From Mytilus trossulus (taxonomy: Eukaryota > Mollusca > Bivalvia > Mytilida > Mytilidae): a stretch of DNA of 64,000 nucleotides. Positions 41,007 to 53,400 of this stretch are shown in pieces; position 1 is the stretch's first letter; each line of letters begins with the position of its first letter. The stretch is from assembly GCF_036588685.1 (NCBI RefSeq), contig NC_086382.1, positions 71,025,999-71,089,998 on the forward strand, read 5' to 3'. The notes under the pieces were generated by a model. That model saw only the letters and a list, made by a program, of their open reading frames with translations. It ran no database searches and was not told the origin of the DNA. The position numbers were made by a program, and so were the translations under genes.

Positions 41007-41747
41007 CTGAAAGTACAGTAATTCTTGCGATTATAATATAAAATTTCAGTGCTTTTAAAATAATTCCAATAAAAGGTCTCTGTCGCAGTAATGGATTTTT
41101 AGTTTTTATAATGATATTGCAGAAATGTACATGACGTAAACACCCGACACGTGTAGCTTGGCGGATATTTTGCCTGATTTATTGCAATTTAATGACCTTA
41201 AGACTTATAAAATGACATCAGAAGGGGGGTGGGGGGGGGGGGGGAGATAATAATTAAGAATTGGATGTTTCAAATTTGATTTTAATTGGGTATAAAATTG
41301 TTGACCTCAACATATTTCGCATGAAGCACGGCTGCAATGAGCCTAATTCAAATGTGGTTAAGTTCAAGGCTTATACAACCCTTTATAATAGGAATAGGAC
41401 TCAATTCTCATAACTACATTTTTATGTTGGCAACAAAAAATAAAGAGTTTGCTTGTATGCACTGTTTTAACGTGGTCTCGGGGTGGACGTGCAGAAAGAT
41501 CAAAAATAGTTTCGATCATTCATCATGAACCGTTACTTAAGACACAACACTTGATGTTCGTTGTAAGTCTCCAACGGAATGGTGTGACATGGAAATCATT
41601 TCATGAAAACTATACTTTTCCTATTACTATATTTAAGCTGCTTTAATTTTCCAACAAATGGAAGTTTTTAACGACCTTGACTGTCTATACAGCCCTTGCA
41701 CGGTCGGTTTTTAATTTATTCGAAATATATATAAATATGTACATTTA

Positions 41748-42230
41748 ATTGAGGTCTGGAGCTGGCATGTCAGTTAACTGCTAGTAGTCTGTTGTTATTT
41801 ATGTATTATTGTCATTTTATTTATTTTCTTTTGTTACATCTTTTGACATCGGACTCGGACTTCTCTTGAACTGAATTTTAATGTGCGTATTGTTATTCTT
41901 TTACTTTTCTACATTGGCTAGAGGTATAGGGGGAGGGTTGAGATCTCATAAACATGTTTAACCCCGCCGCAATTTTGCGCCTGTCCCAAGTCAGGAGCCT
42001 CTGGCCTTTGTTAGTCTTGTATGATTTCAAATTTTAGTTTCTTGTGTATAATTCAGAGTTTAGTATGACGTCCATTATCACTGTACTATTATGCATATTT
42101 TAGGGGCCAGCTGAAGGACACCTACGGGTGCGGGAATTCTCGCTACATTGAAGACCTTCGGCTGTTGTTTGCTCTATGGTCGGGTGGTTGTCGCTTTGAC
42201 ATATTTACCATTTCCTTTCTCAATTTTATA
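41748..42230 (+). mobile_element. 5'-truncated copy of the Penelope-like element (tail only)
   Basis: From AATTGAGGTCTGGAGCTGG to TTCTCAATTTTATATA, this block matches 7135-7627 with scattered substitutions and short deletions. No reverse transcriptase frame precedes it, so the copy is 5' truncated. It is followed at once by a TA-rich microsatellite. Confidence 0.8.
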
Positions 42231-42994
42231 TATACTATATATATATATATATAAGAAAATTATTGAAATATAATAACGGTTTCAATTCATCACTTTTACT
42301 AGTACAAATGTACTTTCACTGCTGTCACACCATTCCGTAGTACTTTCACTGCTAGTATATATATATACTAAAGTTATATAATAAAGACATATTGCGTTTA
42401 TTTTCATCAGTTTGTAAATATTTTAAACATTCTTATATTCACATACTAAAATAGTGTGTTAAAATTACATTGTTAGGCAATCTTTAATGTTATATATAAT
42501 ACATATATATATAACAGTACCTAACATCGGTGGAACTTTAAAAAAAAGAATAAATAACTTTAGAATGTTAATACTTTTATCCAATTGAATAAATGTGACT
42601 GGCAACCCTATTATGTGATATCATTATCCACTAAACTTGTTTTATATAATCATGGCCCACAATCAGTGTACATTGTAATATTATTATGTAACGTGTATAT
42701 TGAACTGTTTCGGTGTCTGTTTAATACGGTTTGACCTATATCTGGTTGTCTAAAGCTTATACTAAAACGAAGTAAGTTATCAGGCACGGACTCATGATAT
42801 CATGGACCATATTAATTTTGCCCCCCCCCCACAAAAAAAAAAAACAAAAAAACCCAAACAAACAAACAAAAACGGTTATAATTTTACCTCTCAAATATAA
42901 ATTACTTTTTTTAGTTTATGTTAAATGGGTACCTGGTTGGACTTTTAAGGTTGTAATACAAAATAATATATACATGTAGCAAGCTGAAGACAAA

Positions 42995-43310
42995 AAAGAA
43001 GATGTGGTATGATTGCCAATGAGACAACTATCCAGAAAAGACCAAAATGACACAGACATTTACACCGTACGGCCTTCAACAATGAGCAAAGCCCATACCG
43101 CATAGTCAGCTATAAAAGGCCCTGATAAGACGATGTAAAACAATTCAAACGGCCTTATTTACGTAAAAAAAATCGACAACCACTGAATTACAGGCTCCTC
43201 ACTGGGGACAGGCACATACATAAATAATGTGGCGGGGTTAAACATGTTAGCGGGATCCCAACCCTCCCCTAACCTGGGACAGTGGTATAATAGTACAACA
43301 TAAGAACGAA
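42995..43310 (+). repeat. Dispersed family A repeat joined to reverse retroelement-tail sequence
   Basis: AAGATGTGGTATGATTGCCA and ACGGCCTTCAACAATGAGC mark the family A part. From about 43190 the blocks CAGGCTCCTCACTGGGGACA and TGTGGCGGGGTTAAACATGT are the reverse complement of the 7.33-7.38 kb tail wording, so the two repeats share sequence or are fused. Confidence 0.7.
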
Positions 43311-43459
43311 CTATAAAAATACGTTGAAAAGGCTTAACTCATCAGATAGACAAACATACAAGTGGACGTGGTCTGTTTGTCCCTATAGTGGATATTTGTC
43401 ATCGTAGCACGTTCATTTCCTTATTTCTAAATTAAAACTTAGAAGTACCATACAAGGTG

Positions 43460-43645
43460 TAATGCGTCATGGCAACATTGGCCTTGACTCACACCGAACA
43501 GCAAGCTATAAATGCCCCCAAAATGACAAGTGTAAAACTATTCAAACGGGAATTCCAACAGTATAGTCTATACAAAAAAAAAACGAAAAAGACTTATGAA
43601 CCACATCAGCAAACGACAAGCATTGGACATCATGTTTCTGACTTT
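43460..43645 (+). repeat. Dispersed repeat fragment related to family A
   Basis: TTGGCCTTGACTCACACCGA, CAAGCTATAAATGCCCCCAA and AACTATTCAAACGGGAATTC follow the block order of the 22.3-kb copy (GGCCTTCAACGCGAAG, AGCAAACTATAAAGAGCCCA, CATTCAAACGGGAAAACC). Confidence 0.65.
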
Positions 43646-44409
43646 TGACACTGTGAACACATACAGCGGGTTTAAACGTTTAAACAGGTACCAACCTTCA
43701 GCCTTTAATTTCTGAAACCATAGTGGCAGTCACATCACAACATTAATAGGTGCCTAGCAGATTTTGTAAGCTTATTCATTTTCTTTTATATTTGATCCCT
43801 ATTATATAACCTTCATAGATGAAAAAAATATTTGAAAAGCATCTAACGGATAAAGCGTGAGATCAATGTAAAGTTTAACAAATAGGACGTGCATGTAAGT
43901 CACATCAATGTTTGATTTCATGAAGTGTTAGGGTGTTAGTTAATGTTAATTAGGTATCACGGTTTGGTGGAAATAAAGTTAAAATGTTGTCATTTAGGAA
44001 TGAACTATATATGAACTTACTTTGTCGGCTACACTTTGATCGAAGGTACTGTAGTACTAACTATTCAAAACGAAAGTAGACACGCCCCCTTAAATACGAT
44101 GTGATGAAAAGGATGATTTTAATTTTACTGCTCTTCCTATTCTTTAGATATAATTTGTTTCCAGACTGATATAGATTCATATTCATAAAGAATCACATAT
44201 TTATTTAAATAATTTTGAGATATTCATATAAATCAATAACCTTTAAAAATCAAATATAAAATATTATATCCGGAATCTATCCGGTATTCTTTCTATTTTT
44301 ACACATAACCCGGAATTATATGAATTAACCTTTGCCTCACATGTCATTGTGATTGTCAGTGTCAGGACAGCACAACGTTTCAACTTTGTTTATACATTTA
44401 GGGAAAACA

Positions 44410-47400
44410 ATGGCGAACGAAGAATGCCGTGTATTGTCGATACAGAGTACTGTCGTGTTTGGTTATGTCGGAAACAAGAGTGCTTCATTCCCATTACAGG
44501 TGAGGTAGATCTTTGAATGATCAAAGTCAACCTTCAGCTTTCCATACTCGTGCACATGATTTAGCCACCAGCTGTCCCGTCTAGCATTAGTCCAGTCAGT
44601 CTGATATGCTTATATGATTCTGCCAAAAAACTGATACTTAATTTTATGTTGTCAATATATTTAAAAAAAAAAGTTTTGTTGTCTGCAGCTCCTTACATCA
44701 TCCATCATTGTCCTGACATGTACATTTTGACCAATGACTGCTTTCAGGTCATATGAAACAAGGAATTGTATATTTAAAAGGAATGGAAACGCGGCCGACT
44801 TCAAAGAAAATGTTATGATGCATCTCTTGCTTTGACCGGGTGTTAATTACACCCCATCGCTCTAACTGGCTCATTACTTATCTGGTAGAAGTTATCGAAC
44901 GTGGTCATTTAATCTGACACTAGTTATCTAACTTGACAATGATATTTCTTTCTTCTTAGGCATGTTTCTGTAATAAAAAATAATGACTAAAACATCATTC
45001 TAAGGGGCATTATGTTTCAATTTGCTTGGCGAAAAATAAATCATATTATTGTTTTTTTAGAAGATAATTCAAAATACACATTCTATTGTAGAGTAACGGT
45101 ACTTACATTGTGTAGTACGAACGTGGTAAAGTAGCTAAGTGATAAATAATGAAACGAAAAATAAATTAATCCAAGAAAAAAAATATAACAATACAACCAC
45201 ATGCAAAGTTAGTGATAAAAACTTATTATTCATTTTTTTATCGTGATATTTCATGAAGTTATCTCACAATCAGATGATATCGGACATTTTACGAGTGTTA
45301 AAAAGTTTTCATGCAAAATAAAGGACATTTAAAAAATGTAACTAAATGACTGTTAAAAAAAGAAGTTAATAAATTATTATGAAGGAAGGAAAATGTAAAC
45401 AACTGCAGTATATTATCTAGATAAAAGAACTCAGATTACAAGTGTTATAATATACAACGGCATGCAGGATGTTCCAATTTGCAGGTATAATATATCATGT
45501 ATCAATGATAAGCTAATTTGTCTCTGGTCTTCCATACTTTTAAGATGTTAAAAATTAATAATGTCGAGCTCACCTGTTAGTTAATGCTAAATTATGCAGA
45601 GATGCAATAAATTTTCTAATTAGAAACAGTTAAAACTTTCCCACATTCGCATTTTATTTATTTTAACACCAAAGGAATACTTTTGCGGCCTATAGACTAC
45701 TGCTCTGGGAGAAAAAAGGAAGGAAGTTTTGCTGTTTCGTATGGTAATTTGTGGCAACGCTTTATAATTCTAAACAACGATTTAGTATCTAAAGCAGCAT
45801 TTGACAAAAAAAAATACATGGTATATAAAGAGGCACATGAATCCACATCGTGTGTCTTCTATATATTTCTTGTCTGTTATTTCAAACAAAATGGCGTCAA
45901 TGTGAACTATAAACATGGGATTTTGAAAAAATTATAGCTAATTCGTTTTTATCACCATTTTCATAAAACCAACACTATGCGATAGAAAAAAGACTAAGCT
46001 TTTAAATTATATGTCAATGTCACATCTATTTCAAGTAGTTATTTAACTTATACCAAAATACAAAGTGTCGATGTATTTGTTGACGCACAACTTCAAATTT
46101 TCAACATGTTTTGAAATAAAATCATATATATTGTACCAATTACATTTAGCATTCGTAATTTAGACCAAACTGTAGAAAAATATTCCTTCTTTTAAATGAT
46201 ATCTCATTTTCTCACTTTTTTCTTTCTACTTTCCAATATAATAAAGAAATCGTAGTGCACCCCCAGATTGATAGACATATTTTGACAGATTATTGAAACT
46301 CAAAACTGAAATTTCGAAAAATCGTAGAAAATTCAAAAAAGTTACAAGAAGCTTCAAAAAGAGCCTAAGCGATAGAATAATGTTTCGGCTTCATAATGAT
46401 ATCAACTGTTTTGTTTTGCACTTCGCAGTTTTCAAGTTTTTAGGAAAAAATCAAAACACAGTATTTTTTGTTTTGAAATTCGGATGAAACTCCCTCAATT
46501 TTCAAGACCGAGGTCTATTCTAATGAGAATTTACTCAATACAATATTACAAACGTATGTTTGATGAGGCATTAAAATGATACCTAAGGCCTTACTTTTTG
46601 CTAGGAATAAAAGTTTATTCTTGATTTCGGGTTTCTATCTCATTTATATCGTCTCAAGCAAGATGACCCCGTGAATTTAAAGACCGATTTATATGACAGG
46701 AAATGGAACTCCGTCATGATTTTTTATGTTATTCATCATACTTCCTCCTGAGCCATACATGGTTTATAGCTCTGCGGGTGCGCTGTTGGTATCCCGATTG
46801 ATCTCGAGCCGCATTTCCATTCCTTTTAAATATAACAATTCCTTGTATGAAACAAGTGACTGGTGAAAAATAATGTTAATCCAAGTCTTGAACCAATGCA
46901 TACACATATCATAAACTAAGTCTTCCGTGCATGATTTTATCATTTTTTTTTCACATTCATTTCTTATTATTGTCAAAAAATAATTTAATCCATCAGTGAT
47001 GTGAAAGTATGACAGCTAATTAATCATGTTAATAAGGGTCATGTTTTGAAGCCAAAGTTTAAACCATTGTCACCCATTTGTAAACAATCAACAAAGAAGC
47101 ATGGATATTCAAGTAAGAATTAAGGTGTATAACATGTACATTAAAATATCGGTTATATTGATGATTGAGTTTAGTTTTCCATTCTCACTTGCCTATTGTG
47201 ATCACCTGAGTTTTTACGAAGAATGACCATGCTGAGGTTACTGCATATAACTAATCACTTTAAAATAGTTTTAACTAGAAGTGTTTGATTTCGTATAATA
47301 TATTTCTCAAATTCAAAATTAATGATCTATTTCTATTTTGAAGAAAAAAAATATATATATATGTAAAGTTCTATAGTGTAATTAGAGATTTACAAATTCA

Positions 47401-50400
47401 CTGTACTGTATATAGATAGGTTAAAATTTGAGAATTCTGGTCAAAAGTCTTTTTCTAAAACAGCTACTCTTCAAAGAATAAACTACACCACTTTTTTTTT
47501 CAATTATTTAGCTTTCTTCAATTCTGAGAATTCAGCTCAAAAGAACCTATGTACAATGTATTTTCAACATCAAGATAATAATATTCCATTCTGAAATTTA
47601 ATAAACCAATCTTCCAAAATAAACAGATAAGCCCAAATAGTCATGATAGTATATAACTATCTTCTCTGGTTTTGTTGTAAAATAAACTGTAATAAAGCCT
47701 AACATATATGTACATTGCAGTTTCTGACATTTTTGTTTTTACTTGCAGCTCCTTGGTTTTGATGTTAGTACAATAAACTCAGTACAATTTTCTAACCACA
47801 CAGGTAAAGTATGAATAAATTGATAAACATTTCATTTTATCAGAAAATCTAACAAATCAGAGATGCAATATAAGACCCTTATCTGCTCCAAATATTAGTA
47901 CACATTTAAAAGTTACTATCATAATACATAATCATGATAATCATTACATTGTTGAAACTGCACTTAAAACAGGGTGTTCAGAAAATGAAAACAATTTTCA
48001 CATTTATCAAGTTACCATGGCAACAAATTATATACATGTATGTAATAGCTGGGGGATGGTCAGCACTAAATAACAATTTAATTCCTATTCGGTGTATATG
48101 TTACAGGCATTTTCAAATTTAGGCATTTTGTAAAATGCCTGCACGATTCAGTTATTATTCATAATGACTAAATTTTCTAGGCATTTTACAGAATGCCTGA
48201 AAAAATTGAAAGGCATTTTTCCAAATTCCTGAAATTTTTTTATAGAATAAAATGTTGAGAAAAACAATTGAACACCAGAGCTGTTTCAATTATCATAATT
48301 ACTGAATTAAAAAAGAAGAGCTTAAATAATCATGATAATCAAGAATACATTTTACTGAATTATTACAATTCACACTGTAAGCACATAACAACCTTTTGTT
48401 TAAATTTCTCAAAATGTTCGTAAGACAGGACAGTACACAATATTTGTCCTGGTTTTTTTAGCAAATATATTGTGTGGCGTAAAATCTGATTGATCACTCC
48501 AACCACAGTTGGAGAAATCTGGATCATCCCACTTTTAACTTTTTCATATGTTCCCCAAAAAATCTAAGTATATTATCATGATTCGTTTATCCGCATCGTT
48601 TGACTTATAGCTTGAAACGGACTCAAGTAGATGTGTCCATGACAACTGATCCCTTTTTAGCAGCCAAAGCTTATCCTGTCAAAGCACTGTAATGTTTCTT
48701 TTCTTTGTCGATTTTTAGCTCTTTTAGCCAAAGGAGTCAAATGTGTTATTCTCATCTCGGTGGCTGTCTTCCGTTTTTGTCTGTTAATTTTTTTTAATCA
48801 TGTTCTCTTATGTAACTACTAGGCCAACCAAACTTGGCCACAATCATCATTAGAGTATCTGGTTTAAAACATCTCTGATTGCCAAACAACATGGACAACA
48901 TGGCTATAAATGGAACATAGGAGTAAAATACAGTTTTTGGCTTAATATATCTCTAAATCTAATGCATTTAGATCAAAACTGACATGGAAGTTAAAAATTT
49001 CATCAGGTTAAGATCTAGACCTAACAGCTCTGACATTTTCAGACGATTGGACAACTGGTTGAGAACTCTAAGGTTGTTCTGCAGGGGAGATTTTGTGTTC
49101 CTGTCAAAATTCACATTTCAATTTCAAGTTGCAGTTTAAACTTCTGTCCTTTAACTAGGTCAATCCACTGTTGAAATAATCCATACAACTGAGTTATTAC
49201 CAATTTATTCATGGCTTAAAAATGCATTATGTATTTTTTGACTGAAAGCAAAAAACAGCAATGGGTCAAATAAAAACGAACTTTTCTCTACTCCATATAA
49301 TAATACTGTTTTAAATCTGCATTTTCTAAAAAATCTAATTGCAAATTTTGTTTTATTGATCGAACAGAAGAATTTGTGGCTATGCCATTTTGACAAAATA
49401 TTCATAAATTCTGTGTTGGTATCTGAAATACAGAGTGAGAATCTACTTAATGTAGTTTCACTAAAAAGAACATATATATATATATCATAAGGCATAAAAA
49501 ACTTCTGATCAGGGGTTTGGAGAAAAAAATCAGTTCTACCAAACCATTAGTTATTTTCTTTGCAAGGTATTGTGTTTTTGTGATCTTTTGCCATATGCAT
49601 CTCAATGATATCCTCATTTTACAAATTGCCTGAAACTCAACAGGCAATTTGTGGAATTTTGCCTCAAAAATTCAGTCATTTTACAAAATGACTAGGTATT
49701 TTTAGTCATTTTGTATAATGCCTGTCAAGGTTAGGCATTTTCTAAATTGCCTGAAAATTTAGTCATTTTACAAAATGCCTGTAACATATATCTGTATATA
49801 TAAAGTCAAGATATCACATAATAAAATTAGAAGATTCTTCATTTTAAGTTTACCAGGATGGCGTGCAGGAATTTGGATTGCCCTGAGTTTATTTGTATCA
49901 CATTGCTATTTATATTAATGAATAACAAGAAATAGAAGTAAAAAATAGGTTAGATACATATGTATTACCATTCGTTTTTGATAGTATAAAGGTTTTATGG
50001 AATTCTAACAGATTTTCTATTTTCATCCTAAAACAATCGTGTGCTGAGGTATATTATAGAAACAACGAATCCCTTCTCAAATCAACACCATGAGTTGATA
50101 CTACAAGTTGAGTGTTCTCACATTACATATAAGAAGTGATAACAGCCTTTCTCTTAATCTTCAATTTGACCGTTTTTTTAATCAATCGTAATGTGCTAAA
50201 GTTGTCAGAGAAATTGACATCTTTAAAACTGTATGACAGAAATATTAATTCGGATTGTGACACTCAAAACATGCAAAAGGAGATTGTTTGTTTATCCATA
50301 CTGACATTGAAATTGATTTTTTTTTTAGAGAAACTGATTCTTAGATATTTACTTTATTAAATTTATCTGATTGAGACTGACAGGCTGTAAAATAAGGAAA

Positions 50401-53400
50401 TATAACTCTTTTCAATAAATTCAATAGTCCACTGGTACCAATGTACTTGAGAATCTATATGTATCAATATCATGCTGTAATCAAAACATGCCATTCCCTA
50501 TTTTCATTCTCAATTTTAATCATCCATACAGTGACCATTTGGTTAATAATAAAATATGTATTACAAGAAATATTTTGTTTATCAATTTCTTGCATTAAAG
50601 GTGTACAAAAAAATATTTGTTCTTGTAGTTTTCTCTATTGAAACAGCACTGAAATCTGTTGGCTCTAAAACAATTTTTACTTTTGAAGGTTATGGAAAGT
50701 TCAAAGGACAAGTTTTAAATGATGATGATGTTGAGTGTTTATATGAAGGCCTCAAAGAAAACAATATACACAACTTTACTCATTTACTCACAGGTAAACT
50801 TTCTTTATATATTTGTGCAGTCTTAAGAAAGACAAGTCCAATATCGTAATTTATGTCTTTATTCATACACAGAACCTCTGGGGAGGGTACAAAACTGAAA
50901 AGATACAAAATAAAACAAATTACCATGTTTGCAAAACAATGGCAAAGTGTTACCTAAAAAAATACAATTATGTCACTAACTAATTGCCACAACTTGTAAA
51001 CCATAGAAAACTGCATGTGAATGATCCAACAGCTACCTACATGTAGATAGACATTTATACAACCTTACAAGCAAAAGATGTCTTCATACACACAAACATT
51101 TATAAAATAGAGCAATTTTTATCAATGTGAAGTAAAAAATATAAAAAAAACTGTACGTCCATTAAATGACACAAATGGCGTTCCATAGAAATATTTTCTT
51201 TAAAGAAACTGAGTAACGCAGATTTAAAAATAAAAAATTTAATGGGGCAAAGTTAGACCAGGCAGGTTAATTATCTTAACTTATACATGAATACTCAAAA
51301 AAAGCAGTTAACGGGCGTTACAAGGATGTAAACAAATACCGGTCAAAATGCACACAATTCACCACTTTACACAAAACATACAAAAATTACAGAATGATTC
51401 GGTGATCAGCAAAGTTCATAATACAAGTAATAAAAACTTACTCTGTGGTATGACAGCACCATTATAAAGGAAATACGATGAATTTTCTGTAGTGGAACTT
51501 TAGAAACACATTTGGCGGAAATAAAAAATCAATACATATCGACTAATAAAGAACCAAACAGAGGGGATACATAAAACAATCCAATCACAATATTGAAAAG
51601 GTAAATATGAATCTATAGAAATGTGATTGACACACAGAATTGAGTGTTAAAAAGCCTTTGTGTTTAATATGTTATAACCATCAAATAAAGATGAGTATGG
51701 ATATGAGGAATGTGCCAACAACCATAAAAAAAAGAGCAAAAACAGCTGAACACCACCTATGGGTCTTCCACACAATAAGAAATTCAGCACCCTGAGGCGT
51801 GCTCGAGCTTGTATTTAACCAAAATGTGAACTTTCATTTGATAAAGCCTTACTGGGTTGTTGTCACACTGCCTCACTAATGAAAATGATAAGATTTTTAG
51901 TTTTACACATGCTCAAAACTTTGATTTAATTCAAAATGCCAGAAAATGATAAAAGTGTTTATGATTATGGCCAACTTCATTTGTTTTAGAACTTTAAAAA
52001 GTAGATAAAGGATTTTACAACCCTACATTCTATTTTCTTTTTTGGCAAACGTATGATTATCTATTTATTTTTTCATTGGTCATCTATTTGTAGGGTATAT
52101 AGGATCCAAATCATTCCTTCAAAAAGTGGGAGATATTATAAAAGATATGAAGAAAACTAATCCTACACTGACATATGGCAAGTAATTACATTTATGATAT
52201 TCAATTTTAAAGTCTGACTGATGGTGTACCATAAATCACTAGCTTTCAAGGGCGTTTACTTTTACTGTGTCGTTCTTTAGAGAAGTTTTCTTCTAAAGTT
52301 TATCATCTATCCTTATTTCTGGTGATATCTCCTGATCAATTCACACATTTCAGTCAATGAATGATGATACAATTGATATACCAGTAAAGAACCTTCAACT
52401 GGTGTGGGTTCATTACTGTTCATCAGGTACTAATTTTCGTGGATTTCTTTGGTACAGGGAAACCATGAATTTAAATGTTCAATGAATTGCAAGAAATCCT
52501 TGCAGACTAAATCAAAACTACAAAATTAATTATTCATGAAAATGAAAGTTTACTTCAATCCACCAAATTGGTACCCATGAAAAAAAAAAATCCACAGTAA
52601 TCTTACGTATTCTGATAACAAATCTTCTTTAGCATTGTAAACAAAATCAACTTTTTATTCATCAAAACACATACTATTTGTTAGAGATCTCAGTCAGCAA
52701 ATGACGAAAACTTCCAATGCCAGTTGTGATTTGAATAAAGCTTGGGGTCTGAAATGATACCTCTGTGTGTGTTGCATGCTACAACAAATTTAAAAAAAAA
52801 ACCTCTGTATGATACAAGCAATGTAGATTTATACTTTTTAAATGATAAAATAATTGGCATTCTTCAAAAGACCAGTTTTCATCCATAATATTTTTGTTTT
52901 CAGTGTGTGATCCAGTGATGGGAGACAATGGTAAAATGGTAGGTTGTCATGGTAACCACATTATGGTAATGTTATTAGGTTTTACTATATATAAGCAGAT
53001 GTGAAATATAATCAGAGATCTGAGACACTTCCAGGAAAAGACCATGTGAGATGGTTTTTTCAGTTTGAAAACAATTTTGGTGCTTACTATATGTACTACA
53101 CAACTTAAATTATGTAAATATAAACAAAAGATGTGGTTTGATTGCCATTTAGACAACTATGTTCTCCTGAAACCAAATGACACATAAATAAATAAATATT
53201 GGTGACTGTACATCCTTTGATAATGAGCAAAATCATGTTTCATAGTTCCCTATAAAAAGCCCTGAAATGACAAAAATGTAAAATAATATAAAGAAGACAA
53301 CTTATCACTGATACATGACCCACAAAAATATCTAACATTTCTTGAGAAGTGGAAATAAGATGTACAGGAACCAAAAAATGCTTAAATTAAATGGATTGTA

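Larger units (their letters stand above)
41007..44409. other. Shared upstream region of the divergent BDH2-like and pyridoxal kinase genes
   Basis: This 3.4-kb gap lies between two start codons that face away from each other. It must hold both promoters and the untranslated first exon of the BDH2-like gene, but none could be placed. Visible instead are a G-run at 41222-41245, the 41.75-kb retroelement tail, TA microsatellites near 42230, a C/A-rich run at 42822-42870, and repeats at 43.0-43.3 and 43.46-43.64 kb. Confidence 0.5.

Noticed and set aside
45683..45937. 84-codon plus-strand frame in pyridoxal kinase intron 1
   Set aside because: No splice or family support, and the exon 1 to exon 2 join is complete without it.
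49205..49647. Two overlapping minus-strand frames inside the palindrome-rich element, considered as transposase remains
   Set aside because: No transposase motif (DDE, zinc finger, RNase H-like) was recognised.
52178..52183. GT donor at 52182 for pyridoxal kinase exon 4
   Set aside because: It shifts the frame and makes an immediate stop in exon 5, while the GC donor restores VCDP.
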